This document shows positions 1 to 8,965 of a DNA stretch of 64,000 nt, in pieces. The notes under the pieces were generated by a model. It was not told the origin of the DNA. It saw only the letters and a program-made list of their open reading frames with translations, and made no database searches. Made by a program: the position numbers and the translations under genes. The DNA is from an uncultured Lachnospiraceae bacterium. GTDB taxonomy: Bacteria > Bacillota > Clostridia > Lachnospirales > Lachnospiraceae. Each line of letters begins with the position of its first letter. The first letter of the stretch is position 1. Location: the NCBI GenBank assembly GCA_947630925.1, contig CANRJM010000001.1, forward strand, positions 124,001 to 188,000, in the 5' to 3' direction.

Positions 1-1003
1 CCGCTTCATTGATTAACTGATATACGCTGCAGCCTTTTTCCTTTGCCTCCTGGCGGAATGCAGCCCCCATATTATCCAGATACCATGCAAGAGAATAGCC
101 GGCGGCCTGCGTTACGCCCATCACATGCCATGCGCCCGGTACAGCGCAACAGAAAGTATGTACGCGTCCTTTTGGATCAATGGAAATTTGATTGGAGTGC
201 GCATATACCACGCCGCTGGTTCCAATGGTTGTAAAAGCTTTGCCGTCTTCCACGACACCGGTGCCGACAGCCGCCGCCGCATTATCGCCTGCGCCGCCTA
301 CTACTACAGTAGATGTGGAAAGACCAGTCTTTTCTGCGATTTTCGGCAGGATGGTTCCTGTAACTTCCGGCGATTCATATACCTTTGCAAGAAGATTTTT
401 ATCAATTTCTAATTTTTCCAGAACTTCATCAGACCACTGGCGTTTTGGGACATCCAGAAGCTGCATGCCGGAAGCGTCAGAAACTTCCGTGGCAAATTCG
501 CCGGTCAGGATAAAGCGCACATAATCCTTCGGAAGAAGGATGTGTCTGCACTTCGCATAATTTTCCGGTTCATTGTTGCGGACCCAAAGAATTTTTGAGG
601 CTGTAAAGCCTGTCATGGCAGGATTAGCCGTAATTTCAATCAGACGTTCTGCACCAATCTTCTCTGTTATTTCCTCGCATTCTTTCTCGGTACGCTGATC
701 GCACCAGATAATAGACGGGCGGATGACTTCATTGTGTTCATCCAACATGACCAAACCGTGCATCTGGCCGGAAATGCCCAGTCCTTTGATATCCTCACTG
801 TTTACACCGGATTCTTTCACAACCTTTGTAATGGTCTCTAAAGCGGCGTCTCGCCAGTCCTCCGGTTTTTGTTCTGCCCATCCGTTTTTTGGCGTATAGA
901 GCGGATAGTCCTTGCTGGCGGAAGTAATGACTTCTCCGGTTTCGTCAAAAAGAACTGTCTTGGTAGAAGAAGTTCCCAAATCAATACCAATTAAATAATT
1001 CAT
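1..1003 (-). CDS. xylB: Xylulokinase (FGGY sugar kinase), 3' end cut by window edge
   Basis: Phosphorylates D-xylulose to xylulose 5-phosphate for the pentose phosphate pathway, in the cytoplasm. About 334 residues are visible and the C-terminus lies outside the window. The N-terminus reads MNYLIGIDLGTSSTKTVLFD, the FGGY/actin-like phosphate-binding strand; GISGQMHGLV and the WCDQR motif follow near residues 80-105, and a GGAGDNAAAAVGTG motif near residue 245, all typical of XylB. The ATG at 1003 is preceded by GGAGGAAG, and the gene starts 14 bp after the upstream isomerase stop, so the two form one operon. Other FGGY kinases (fuculokinase, ribulokinase) are conceivable, but the motifs fit xylulokinase best. 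Confidence 0.9.
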   Translation of the reverse strand, partial: MNYLIGIDLGTSSTKTVLFDETGEVITSASKDYPLYTPKNGWAEQKPEDWRDAALETITKVVKESGVNSEDIKGLGISGQMHGLVMLDEHNEVIRPSIIWCDQRTEKECEEITEKIGAERLIEITANPAMTGFTASKILWVRNNEPENYAKCRHILLPKDYVRFILTGEFATEVSDASGMQLLDVPKRQWSDEVLEKLEIDKNLLAKVYESPEVTGTILPKIAEKTGLSTSTVVVGGAGDNAAAAVGTGVVEDGKAFTTIGTSGVVYAHSNQISIDPKGRVHTFCCAVPGAWHVMGVTQAAGYSLAWYLDNMGAAFRQEAKEKGCSVYQLINEA

Positions 1004-1017
1004 TTTCTTCCTCCTGA

Positions 1018-2508
1018 TCATACAAATGGATTCTCTGTCTTATAGAGCATTCCTTTTGGCTGGTTAAAACCAATTTCTTCTACGTCAACGCCGATATACT
1101 TAAATACTTCAAATAATTCCTTGCCAAAATGGCCAAATGCAACGGCTCCATGGTGCGGATAGTTGCCTTCGATCAGCACGTGGCGGTAGAACCGTCCCAT
1201 TTCCGGAATGGCAAAGATACCAATGGCGCCAAAGGAACGTGTTGCAACCGGAAGAACTTCGCCCTGTGCAATATAGCCGCGGAGTTTTGCATCGGCTGTA
1301 CTCTGCAGGCGGAAGAAAGTGATATCTCCAGGAATGATGTCGCCCTCTAATGTTCCGTTTGTTACTTCAATCGGAAGAGAACGCGCCATGATCATCTGGT
1401 ACTTCATTTCACAGAAGGAAAGTTTGCTGGAAGCGGTATTTCCACAATGGAATCCCATAAAGGTATCCTTTAATGTATAATTAAATTTCCCCTTAATATC
1501 TTCTTCGTAGATATCCGGAGTAACCGTGTTGTTAATATCCAGAAGGGTAACGGTATCCTCGCTGATAACAGTACCGATAAATTCGCTTAAGCAGCCGTAA
1601 ATATCTACTTCGCAGGAAACAGGGATTCCCATCTGCGTCAAACGGCTGTTGACATAGCATGGCACAAATCCAAACTGTGTCTGGAATGCAGGCCAGCATT
1701 TGCCGGCAATGGCAACAAATTCACGGTAGCCTTTATGTTCTTCTACCCAGTCAAGGAGTGTCAGCTCATACTGCGCTAACTTCTCCAGGATTTCCGGTTT
1801 TTTATTTCCGGCACCCAGTTCGTCTTCCATTTCTTTTACAACATCTGGGATTCTTTTATCGCCTGCATGATTATTAAAGGCTTCAAACAGATCGAGTTCA
1901 GAATTTTCTTCAATCTCAACGCCCAGATTATACAGTTGCTTGATTGGGGCGTTGCAGGCTAAAAAGTTCAGCGGACGAGGACCGAAGCTGATGATCTTTA
2001 AATGGCTGAGTCCGTATACTGCGCGCGCAACCGGAAGAAATTCATGGATCATATCAGCGCATTCTTCAGCGGATCCGACAGGGTATTCCGGAATATAGGC
2101 CTGTATGTTACGGAGTTTTAAATTGTAGCTTGCATTTAACATACCGCAGTATGCATCTCCACGTCCCTGCACCAGACCACCGTCTTTTGAGGTTTCTTCT
2201 GCAGCCGCTACAAACATTTTTGGCCCTTCAAAGTGCTTTGCTAAAAGAGTCTCGGAAATTTCAGGGCCGAAGTTTCCTAAATACACGCACAGAGCGTTGC
2301 ATCCGGCTTTTTTGATATCTTCCAGAGCCTGCACCATGTGGATTTCGCTTTCCACAATGCATACGGGACATTCGTAAATGTCATCTGCGCCATATTTGTC
2401 CGTGTATGCTTTTACTAAATTTTTTCTGCGTGTTACAGAGAGGGTTTCTGGAAAACAGTCTCTGCTCACGGCAACAATACCGATTTTGATCTTTGGCATG
2501 TTTTTCAT
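1018..2508 (-). CDS. L-fucose/L-arabinose isomerase family protein
   Basis: A 496-residue member of the sugar ketol-isomerase superfamily that contains AraA and FucI, expected to interconvert an aldose and a ketose with a divalent metal. Visible family marks are CEVDIYGCLSEF (about residue 310) and a C-terminal GNYPHHGAVAFGHFG, which resembles the metal-binding histidine region of AraA. It is shorter than true FucI (about 590) and clearly different from the fucI gene next door. An upstream in-frame ATG at 2580 exists, but AAAGGACGG lies just before the ATG at 2508, so that start is chosen. Paired with xylB downstream, a pentose such as D-arabinose or D-xylose is a possible substrate; this is inference. 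Confidence 0.75.
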   Translation of the reverse strand: MKNMPKIKIGIVAVSRDCFPETLSVTRRKNLVKAYTDKYGADDIYECPVCIVESEIHMVQALEDIKKAGCNALCVYLGNFGPEISETLLAKHFEGPKMFVAAAEETSKDGGLVQGRGDAYCGMLNASYNLKLRNIQAYIPEYPVGSAEECADMIHEFLPVARAVYGLSHLKIISFGPRPLNFLACNAPIKQLYNLGVEIEENSELDLFEAFNNHAGDKRIPDVVKEMEDELGAGNKKPEILEKLAQYELTLLDWVEEHKGYREFVAIAGKCWPAFQTQFGFVPCYVNSRLTQMGIPVSCEVDIYGCLSEFIGTVISEDTVTLLDINNTVTPDIYEEDIKGKFNYTLKDTFMGFHCGNTASSKLSFCEMKYQMIMARSLPIEVTNGTLEGDIIPGDITFFRLQSTADAKLRGYIAQGEVLPVATRSFGAIGIFAIPEMGRFYRHVLIEGNYPHHGAVAFGHFGKELFEVFKYIGVDVEEIGFNQPKGMLYKTENPFV

Positions 2509-2626
2509 GTTTTTTGACCGTCCTTTCTTTATATGAAATTTGATTTTCAATGATTTTGGAAATTTAGGATAAATCTCCAAGCGTATTTTGATTTGGAGTA
2601 GAAAGATGAATAACTACACCGTTTCT

Positions 2627-2655
2627 ATTCTATTATATTTTAGGTAGATTTGCAA
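2627..2655 (-). promoter_or_regulatory. Predicted sigma-A promoter of the isomerase-xylB operon
   Basis: On the minus strand TTGCAA (2650-2655) and TAGAAT (2627-2632) are separated by 17 bp. The site lies about 120 bp upstream of the chosen isomerase start, in the divergent spacer shared with fucI. Confidence 0.55.
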
Positions 2656-2718
2656 TAAAAAAGCAAAGAAATCCAGAAAAGAAATCTAATTCTTCGTGCA
2701 ATTTTTACAATAGTGTTG

Positions 2719-2724
2719 TATAAT
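2719..2724 (+). promoter_or_regulatory. Possible -10 box of fucI
   Basis: A perfect TATAAT lies 80 bp upstream of fucI. The -35 region 17 bp upstream (GTGCAA) is poor, which would suit an activator-dependent sugar promoter. I see no clear catabolite (cre) operator. Confidence 0.35.
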
Positions 2725-2804
2725 GGTAAAAGAGCAGTGGAAATACTGCCCAGAATTTAAGTACTATATTTATAGTTAATCAATAAAAGAAAGGATGGAA
2801 AGTG

Positions 2805-4598
2805 ATGGCAAAAAGCAGATTAATTGGGGATTATCCGGTAATTGGCATTCGCCCTACGATTGATGGAAGAAGAGGACCTCTGAAAGTTCGAGAGTCTTTG
2901 GAGGAGCAGACCATGAATATGGCAAAAAGCGCAGCGGAGCTCTTTCGTCAGAATATCCGGTATTCAAATGGCGAGCCGGTCAAAGTGATTATTGCCGACA
3001 CGACTATAGGACGTGTCGCCGAAGCAGCAGCCTGCGCGGACAAATTTAAAAAGGAAGGAGTCGATATTACGCTTACTGTTACTCCTTGTTGGTGCTATGG
3101 TTCCGAGACCATGGATATGGATAAAAATACCATCAAAGGGGTATGGGGATTTAACGGCACAGAAAGACCGGGCGCTGTTTATCTAGCAGCGGTTTTGGCG
3201 TCGCATGCACAGAAAGGGCTTCCGGCGTTTGGAATCTATGGAAAGGATGTGCAGGAAGCAGATGCTACGGATATTCCGGAGGATGTACAGATTAAGCTGC
3301 TCCGTTTCGCCCGTGCCGCAGTAGCAGCCGCAACAATGCGCGGTAAGTCTTATCTGCAGATTGGCTCTATTTGTATGGGGATTGCCGGTTCCATTGTTGA
3401 TACGTCTTTTATCGAGGAATACCTCGGTATGCGCGTTGAGTCGGTTGACGAGGTGGAGATTATTCGCCGTATGACGGAAGGCGTATATGATGAAGAAGAA
3501 TTCCAGAAAGCGCTTTCATGGACGAAATCCCACTGCAAAGAAGGATGGGATAAGAATCCGGAGTTTGTTAAGAGAAGTGATGAACAGAAGGAACGCGACT
3601 GGGAGTTTGTTGTCAAAATGATGTGCATCATTAAGGATTTGATGAATGGAAATGCAAATCTTCCGGAGGGAAAAGAAGAAGAGGCGGTTGGCCACAATGC
3701 CATTGCAGCCGGTTTCCAGGGACAGAGACAGTGGACGGACTTCTATCCAAACGGCGATTTTGCCGAGGCGCTGCTCAACTCTTCTTTTGACTGGAATGGC
3801 GCAAGAGAGCCGTATATCCTTGCAACAGAAAATGATACGCTGAATGGTTTGGGTATGCTGTTTATGAAACTGTTGACCGGACGCGCGCAGATTTTTGCAG
3901 ATGTCCGTACATATTGGAGCCCGGAGGCAGTAAAGAATGCAACCGGCTATGAATTAGAAGGAATTGCAAAAGAGGCAGGCGGTTTCCTGCATTTAATCAA
4001 TTCCGGCGCTGCTTGTCTGGATGCCTGCGGCGAAGTAAAAGATGCTGATGGAAGAGGCGTGATGAAGCCTTTTTGGGAGATGACAGAGGAAGACCAGAAC
4101 GCCTGCCTGGATGCTACAGAGTGGTGCGCGGCAGATAACGGATATTTCCGCGGCGGCGGTTTCTCTTCCCGCTATCTGACAAGGGCAGAGATGCCTGTGA
4201 CAATGATTCGTTTGAATCTGGTAAAGGGCTTAGGGCCGGTATTACAGATTTGTGAGGGTTATACGGTACAGCTTCCGGATGAAGTATCAGATAAACTGTG
4301 GAAGCGTACGGATTATACATGGCCTTGTACCTGGTTTGCTCCGCGTATTACAGGCGAAGGTGCGTTTAAGACGGCATATGATGTGATGAATAACTGGGGC
4401 GCAAATCATGGTGCAATCAGTTATGGACATATTGGCGCAGATTTGATTACGTTAGCGTCTATTCTCCGTATCCCGGTATGTATGCACAATGTTCCGGAGG
4501 AGGATATTTTCCGTCCGGCGGCATGGAATGCTTTCGGTATGGATAAGGAAGGCCAGGATTACCGTGCATGTGCCGCATATGGTCCATTATATAAATGA
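2805..4598 (+). CDS. fucI: L-fucose isomerase
   Basis: Converts L-fucose to L-fuculose, the first step of fucose catabolism; the family also acts on D-arabinose. At 597 residues it matches the roughly 590 of E. coli FucI and aligns end to end ([20 protein letters not shown] near the N-terminus, [14 protein letters not shown] near 93-106, and a C-terminal [13 protein letters not shown]). The metal/catalytic residues Glu342, Asp366 and His535 correspond to Glu337, Asp361 and His528 of E. coli. A GTG lies at 2802, but AAAGGATGG is better spaced to the ATG at 2805. It is a single gene ended by a terminator; no fuculokinase, aldolase or fucose permease lies beside it, while fucO is 24 kb downstream. 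Confidence 0.96.
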   Translation: MAKSRLIGDYPVIGIRPTIDGRRGPLKVRESLEEQTMNMAKSAAELFRQNIRYSNGEPVKVIIADTTIGRVAEAAACADKFKKEGVDITLTVTPCWCYGSETMDMDKNTIKGVWGFNGTERPGAVYLAAVLASHAQKGLPAFGIYGKDVQEADATDIPEDVQIKLLRFARAAVAAATMRGKSYLQIGSICMGIAGSIVDTSFIEEYLGMRVESVDEVEIIRRMTEGVYDEEEFQKALSWTKSHCKEGWDKNPEFVKRSDEQKERDWEFVVKMMCIIKDLMNGNANLPEGKEEEAVGHNAIAAGFQGQRQWTDFYPNGDFAEALLNSSFDWNGAREPYILATENDTLNGLGMLFMKLLTGRAQIFADVRTYWSPEAVKNATGYELEGIAKEAGGFLHLINSGAACLDACGEVKDADGRGVMKPFWEMTEEDQNACLDATEWCAADNGYFRGGGFSSRYLTRAEMPVTMIRLNLVKGLGPVLQICEGYTVQLPDEVSDKLWKRTDYTWPCTWFAPRITGEGAFKTAYDVMNNWGANHGAISYGHIGADLITLASILRIPVCMHNVPEEDIFRPAAWNAFGMDKEGQDYRACAAYGPLYK

Positions 4599-4621
4599 TA
4601 GAATCTTGTGCGAACTTTGCA

Positions 4622-4676
4622 TAAAAAAAAGGCTGCCGCTTTCATGATGAAAATTTGTGAAGCGGCAGCTTCTTTT
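4622..4676 (+). terminator. Bidirectional rho-independent terminator
   Basis: A 10-bp perfect stem (GCTGCCGCTT at 4632-4641, AAGCGGCAGC at 4660-4669) has a T-rich tail on the right and an A-run on the left. It can end fucI on the plus strand and the PepSY-like gene on the minus strand. Confidence 0.85.
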
Positions 4677-4743
4677 TGAGGTTTTAAAGAAAAAATCCAA
4701 AGGGATTCATATGCTAAGCCTGCCCTGCGCAGTACTAAGCCCG

Positions 4744-5469
4744 TCAGTCGTTCCAGTCCTTATCAAGAACTAATATTTTTCCGGTTTTTGCATGAATTTT
4801 CACTTCATACTCATAGGAGCCTTTGATCAATTCTACATCATATACCGGAATGCCGTCGTCAGTGTCAAATTCTACTTTTATCACGCGGGCGTTCGGGATT
4901 TTGGAAAGGGCGAGTTTCTTTGCCTTTGCGGTACCGATATAGCCGCTTTTTGTATTTGAGGCTGCGAGCTTCCATTCATATTCAAGCAGTTTTCCTGTAC
5001 CCGCATAGAATTCCAGGGAATATGTTTTCTTTCCCTTCTTTGCTTTTACCTTATAGCATAAAGCGCCGTCGTCATACTTTTGGACAATGGAAATTATTTT
5101 TGCATTTCCTGTCTTTTTTTTGGCAAGTTTTTTACATTTGCTTTTACTAATGGTTCCGGAAGCTTTCGGTACAGTCCTTTTCGGCAGTTCCCAGCCGTAA
5201 GATATCAGTTTGCCGTTAGAAGCGCGGTACGTCAGGTCATATTCCCTGCTTCCCTTACGTAACTGTATTTCGTATACTGTTACGCCGTCTTTGCGGTCTT
5301 TTTCCAAATCGGTTACCGTTGCATTTTTTACATGATTTTTCGCTTTTTTTTCTGCCTGATGTAAACTGGTGATTTTCTTTGCCTGCGCCGGATTCTGCGT
5401 TATAAAAATACTAAATGCTATGAGACCGGTAAACAGAAAAAAAGATAACATTTTTTTATATGATTTCAT
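4744..5469 (-). CDS. Secreted protein with three PepSY-like repeats
   Basis: A 241-residue exported protein. Residues 1-30 form a signal peptide (basic start, FFLFTGLIAFSIFI core, AQA-K cleavage-like site). The rest holds three repeats of about 65 residues (roughly 33-95, 105-165 and 175-241), each with a helix containing a Lys/Ala-rich 'A.K.A..' segment followed by strands of the form 'YxVxxxKGxxxYxxxxxAxTGKxL', the pattern of PepSY domains. PepSY proteins are thought to inhibit or modulate extracellular proteases or envelope enzymes. The protein is very lysine-rich. The start has AAAGGGGG upstream. No protease partner is adjacent, so the target is unknown. Confidence 0.8.
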   Translation of the reverse strand: MKSYKKMLSFFLFTGLIAFSIFITQNPAQAKKITSLHQAEKKAKNHVKNATVTDLEKDRKDGVTVYEIQLRKGSREYDLTYRASNGKLISYGWELPKRTVPKASGTISKSKCKKLAKKKTGNAKIISIVQKYDDGALCYKVKAKKGKKTYSLEFYAGTGKLLEYEWKLAASNTKSGYIGTAKAKKLALSKIPNARVIKVEFDTDDGIPVYDVELIKGSYEYEVKIHAKTGKILVLDKDWND

Positions 5470-5539
5470 GTTTTCTTCCCCCTTTTCTTTCTAATTTCTT
5501 TCGGATAAAAATCCTGAAACGGTTTTCACTTATGTGTTC

Positions 5540-5568
5540 ATTATATCATGTGAATGCGAGATTGTCTA
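5540..5568 (-). promoter_or_regulatory. Predicted sigma-A promoter of the PepSY-like gene
   Basis: The minus strand reads TAGACA (5563-5568), 17 bp, TATAAT (5540-5545), about 70 bp upstream of the ATG at 5469. Confidence 0.65.
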
Positions 5569-5647
5569 CGCAGCACTTTATGGAAATATGGAACGGGTCT
5601 CTCTCCTTTTGCAATAAGAATGAATGAAAATCTTGTATCTTTCCGTT

Positions 5648-5653
5648 TATAAT
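5648..5653 (+). promoter_or_regulatory. Possible -10 box of cheD
   Basis: TATAAT lies 58 bp upstream of cheD. The -35 at 17 bp (TGAAAA) is weak. The preceding TCCGTT is faintly sigma-28-like but does not match the GCCGATA boxes of the flagellar genes in this window. Confidence 0.35.
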
Positions 5654-5711
5654 GCTACAATTAATTCGTTATAAAGCTGTGAAGATTTAGAAAGAGAAAT
5701 GAGGGAATTGT

Positions 5712-6197
5712 TTGGAAGAAATCGTTGTTGGGATTGCTGATGCCAAGGTAACAAGAGGAAATCATATTTTGGCAACCTATGCTTTGGGTTCTTGCGTTGG
5801 GATTTGCATTTATGATGAAGTATCCGCTATTGGAGGCTTGCTTCATGCCATGCTGCCGGATTCGTCAACGTGTAGTGAAACTTTTATCAATTCACAGAAA
5901 TACGTTGACACGGGCATTCAAAAATTATATAAAACTCTTTGCAGGATGGGGGCTTCTGAAAGGCATTTGCGGGCAAAAGTCGTTGGTGGAGCGAAAATGT
6001 TTGAATATAAAACAACAATCAAAGCAGTGGATATTGGAACGGCAAATGTATTACAGGCAAGACGGTGTTTATCCCGCTTTGGGATTCCGATTGCCGGGGA
6101 AGTGACCGGCGGGGAAGTTGGAAGAACGATTCGCTTTAATCCGGAAGACCATAAGGTGATTATTCATGCGACGGATGGAAAAACAGAGATTATTTAG
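5712..6197 (+). CDS. cheD: Chemoreceptor glutamine deamidase CheD
   Basis: Deamidates glutamines on methyl-accepting chemotaxis proteins and, in Bacillus-type systems, interacts with CheC. The 161 residues show the ALGSCVGICIYD and GGLLHAMLP motifs; Cys28, His45 and Thr22 match the catalytic Cys-His-Thr triad known in Thermotoga CheD. Later, the KVVGGAKMF and GEVTGGEVGR motifs are also typical. Translation probably begins at TTG (5712), six bases after GAGGG; no better ATG exists near the conserved N-terminus. It stands alone here, 42 kb from the flagellar cluster and without other che genes nearby. Confidence 0.95.
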   Translation: MEEIVVGIADAKVTRGNHILATYALGSCVGICIYDEVSAIGGLLHAMLPDSSTCSETFINSQKYVDTGIQKLYKTLCRMGASERHLRAKVVGGAKMFEYKTTIKAVDIGTANVLQARRCLSRFGIPIAGEVTGGEVGRTIRFNPEDHKVIIHATDGKTEII

Positions 6198-6276
6198 GGA
6201 AAAATGTGTCAGTCTTTTTTCAGTATCAGAATGATGGAAAAAAGAAAAGTGAAATAGTGAATTCTTTGGGGAAATA

Positions 6277-6285
6277 TGATATAAT
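6277..6285 (+). promoter_or_regulatory. Extended -10 promoter of glgP
   Basis: TGATATAAT (6277-6285) is a TGn extended -10 box 30 bp upstream of the ATG. The -35 is weak, as is common with extended -10 promoters. Confidence 0.5.
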
Positions 6286-6315
6286 GCTAGTTGATTTTGT
6301 CTAAGGAGGGAGATT

Positions 6316-8562
6316 ATGTTTGAAAATGAAGTAGAGAATATTGCATCGAAGAACAGTAATGAAGAGATTTATTTTGACTTACTGCGTTTGACGAAAAACA
6401 TGATGCGGGAAAAAGGGAAAATCCAGGGAAAGAAAAAGCTGTATTATATTTCAGCCGAATTTTTGATTGGAAAACTGTTGTCCAACAATTTGATCAATTT
6501 GGGAATATATGATCAGGTAGCAGATGCATTGCAACGCCATGGCAAGTCTATGGCGGAAGTGGAAGAGATTGAAAATGAGCCGTCCCTGGGAAACGGCGGT
6601 TTAGGACGGTTGGCGGCGTGTTTTCTGGACTCTATTGCAACACTCGGACTTCCGGGCGACGGCATCGGATTAAATTATCATCTGGGCTTATTTAAGCAGG
6701 AGTTTGTAGATAATTTGCAAAGAGAAGTGCCCAACCCCTGGATTACGGAAGAAAGCTGGCTGCGCCGGACAGAGAGGAGTTATACGGTTCTGCTTGGCGG
6801 TAAAAAGGTACAGTCGGTTATGTATGAAATCGATGTAACCGGTTATGATAATTCGTGCAATACATTAAAACTGTTTGACTTGGATACGGTAGACGATACT
6901 CTGGTAAAGGAGAATACAATTTATTTTGATAAAGAAAATATTACAAAAAATCTGACGTTGTTTTTATATCCGGATGACAGTGATTATCAAGGGCAGTTGC
7001 TGCGTATTTATCAGCAGTATTTTATGGTCAGCAATGCGGCGCAGTTGATTATTGATGAGGCTTTGGAAAAAGGCAGCAATTTATATGATTTGCCGGATTA
7101 TGCTGTAATCCAGATCAATGATACCCATCCAACAATGGTAATACCGGAAATGATCCGTCAGTTGTCGCTTCGCGGCATAGAAATGGATGATGCGATTCGG
7201 ATCGTATCGAAGATGTGCGCGTATACCAATCATACCATCCTTGCGGAAGCCTTGGAAAAATGGCCGCTCTGGTTCTTAGACCGGGTAGTGCCGCAGTTGA
7301 TTCCAATCATTAAGTTGTTAGACGTCAAGGTTCGTGAGAAATATCAGGACGAACGGGTGTATATCATTGATCGTGACGAACGCGTCCATATGGCGCATAT
7401 CGACATTCATTATGGGTTTAGTGTTAACGGCGTGGCTGCGCTTCATACGAAGATTTTAGAAGACAGCGAGTTAAAACCGTTTCGGGATATCTATCCGGAT
7501 AAATTCAATAATAAGACAAATGGCATTACGTTCCGGCGTTGGCTTTTGCACTGCAATCATGAACTGTCTTCCTTTATCAGTGAAAAAATCGGCGAGGCGT
7601 ATAAAAAGGATGCCACAGAGTTAGAAAAGCTTTTGCATACGGCGGATTGCCCGGCTGATCTTGAAAAACTCCTGGAGATTAAGCACGAGAAAAAGGTACA
7701 GTTTAAGGAATATCTGCAGAGAAAAGAAAAGATTTCGATTGATGAAAATTCTATTTTTGACGTACAGGTTAAAAGGCTGCATGAATATAAGAGACAGCAG
7801 ATGAATGCGCTCTATATTATTTATAAATATTTGCAGATTAAGGAAGGAAAGAAGCCGAAAACGCCAATCACGATGATTTTTGGCGCAAAGGCAGCGCCTG
7901 CTTATACGATCGCAAAGGACATTATCCATCTGATCCTCTGTCTGTCGGAGGTTATTGGGAAGGATCCGGAGGTCAGCCCGTATCTGAAAGTCGTTATGTT
8001 GGAAAATTACAATGTGACATATGCGGAAAAGGTCATTCCTGCGGCAGATATCTCGGAACAGATCTCTCTGGCTTCGAAAGAAGCAAGCGGTACCGGAAAT
8101 ATGAAATTTATGCTAAACGGCGCGGTAACGTTAGGAACGGAAGACGGCGCCAATGTGGAAATCCATCAGTTTGTGGGGGATGAGAATATTTATATTTTTG
8201 GCGAGTCCAGCGGCGATGTGATCAAACACTATGCCAACGCGGATTATTCTTCTGAAAAATATTATGATGCTGATCCGGAGATTGCAAAACTGGTTGACTT
8301 TATTATCAGCAAGGAACTGTTTGCAGTCGGCGATAAGAAATCGCTGATCCGTCTGTATATGGAACTTGTTACAAAGGACTGGTTTATGACTTTGTTGGAT
8401 ATCAAAGATTATATCAGGGTAAAAGAGCAGGCATTTGCCGATTATGAAGACCGTATGAGCTGGGCAAGGAAAATGTTGGTCAATATCAGTAAGGCGGGAT
8501 TCTTCTCTTCTGACCGCACGATTGCGCAGTATAACGAGGATATCTGGAAATTGCACGCATAA
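6316..8562 (+). CDS. glgP: Glycogen/maltodextrin phosphorylase
   Basis: Releases glucose 1-phosphate from alpha-1,4-glucans with inorganic phosphate and pyridoxal phosphate. It has 748 residues, the compact form common in clostridia (E. coli GlgP is about 815). Conserved segments are [45 protein letters not shown], and [14 protein letters not shown], in which Lys597 is the expected PLP-binding lysine. AAGGAGGG precedes the ATG. It is apparently monocistronic: its own promoter lies upstream and a hairpin terminator follows. No glycogen synthesis genes lie beside it. Confidence 0.96.
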   Translation: MFENEVENIASKNSNEEIYFDLLRLTKNMMREKGKIQGKKKLYYISAEFLIGKLLSNNLINLGIYDQVADALQRHGKSMAEVEEIENEPSLGNGGLGRLAACFLDSIATLGLPGDGIGLNYHLGLFKQEFVDNLQREVPNPWITEESWLRRTERSYTVLLGGKKVQSVMYEIDVTGYDNSCNTLKLFDLDTVDDTLVKENTIYFDKENITKNLTLFLYPDDSDYQGQLLRIYQQYFMVSNAAQLIIDEALEKGSNLYDLPDYAVIQINDTHPTMVIPEMIRQLSLRGIEMDDAIRIVSKMCAYTNHTILAEALEKWPLWFLDRVVPQLIPIIKLLDVKVREKYQDERVYIIDRDERVHMAHIDIHYGFSVNGVAALHTKILEDSELKPFRDIYPDKFNNKTNGITFRRWLLHCNHELSSFISEKIGEAYKKDATELEKLLHTADCPADLEKLLEIKHEKKVQFKEYLQRKEKISIDENSIFDVQVKRLHEYKRQQMNALYIIYKYLQIKEGKKPKTPITMIFGAKAAPAYTIAKDIIHLILCLSEVIGKDPEVSPYLKVVMLENYNVTYAEKVIPAADISEQISLASKEASGTGNMKFMLNGAVTLGTEDGANVEIHQFVGDENIYIFGESSGDVIKHYANADYSSEKYYDADPEIAKLVDFIISKELFAVGDKKSLIRLYMELVTKDWFMTLLDIKDYIRVKEQAFADYEDRMSWARKMLVNISKAGFFSSDRTIAQYNEDIWKLHA

Positions 8563-8611
8563 AAATAAGCGGGCTGTTTTTGGCGGTTCCTATTGAGAAA
8601 AGACGTGATAG

Positions 8612-8643
8612 AAAGGGGCGGCAGCAAGAGGCTGCTCCTTTTT
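8612..8643 (+). terminator. Rho-independent terminator after glgP
   Basis: An 11-bp stem with two G-U pairs (8612-8622 with 8631-8641), an 8-base loop and a run of five T residues from 8639. Confidence 0.7.
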
Positions 8644-8692
8644 CCGTCGATAGAAAGCGGAGGTAGATCCGTGGGGGAAAGGGAAGATTATC

Positions 8693-8860
8693 ATGTGGTA
8701 TATTGTAGAAAAACTGATAAGGCTGATGGTTTTGTTAGCGATTGTAGGCATTGGATATTTTTTGGTATATAAAATTGCCAATAAGAAATGGGGGTATACG
8801 AAAAGGCGGGAGGAGGAGCTGGAAAAAGAAAACGATATCATGCATAAGAAAGAGCAATAG
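8693..8860 (+). CDS. Small single-span membrane protein, unknown function
   Basis: A 55-residue open frame too short for most gene callers. Residues 2-26 form one hydrophobic helix (WYIVEKLIRLMVLLAIVGIG, continuing YFLVY), followed by a strongly charged tail (KRREEELEKEN), so a bitopic protein with a cytoplasmic charged end is likely. AAAGGGAAG lies seven bases before the ATG at 8693. It sits between the glgP terminator and the promoter of the phosphofructokinase homologue. I do not recognise the family. Coding status is supported by the clean hydrophobic/charged design but not proven. Confidence 0.55.
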   Translation: MWYIVEKLIRLMVLLAIVGIGYFLVYKIANKKWGYTKRREEELEKENDIMHKKEQ

Positions 8861-8884
8861 AACGGATTCATAACGCTTCTTTCA

Positions 8885-8913
8885 TTGCGCAATACGAACA
8901 GATATGCTACAAT
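8885..8913 (+). promoter_or_regulatory. Sigma-A promoter of the phosphofructokinase homologue and dnaX
   Basis: TTGCGC (8885-8890), 17 bp, TACAAT (8908-8913), with TGC just before the -10 box (extended -10). The leader that follows contains three copies of ACACAGAA. Confidence 0.7.
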
Positions 8914-8965
8914 ACACACAGAATATACAATAAACACAGAATACACACAGAAAGGCAGGTTGTTC

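Noticed and set aside
5640-5660. Sigma-28 promoter for cheD
   Set aside because: TCCGTTTATAAT only loosely resembles the GCCGATA boxes used by the flagellar genes here; a sigma-A -10 box fits better.
6198-6240. Terminator after cheD
   Set aside because: Only a weak TTTTTTC/GAAAAAA pairing is present, with no GC stem.
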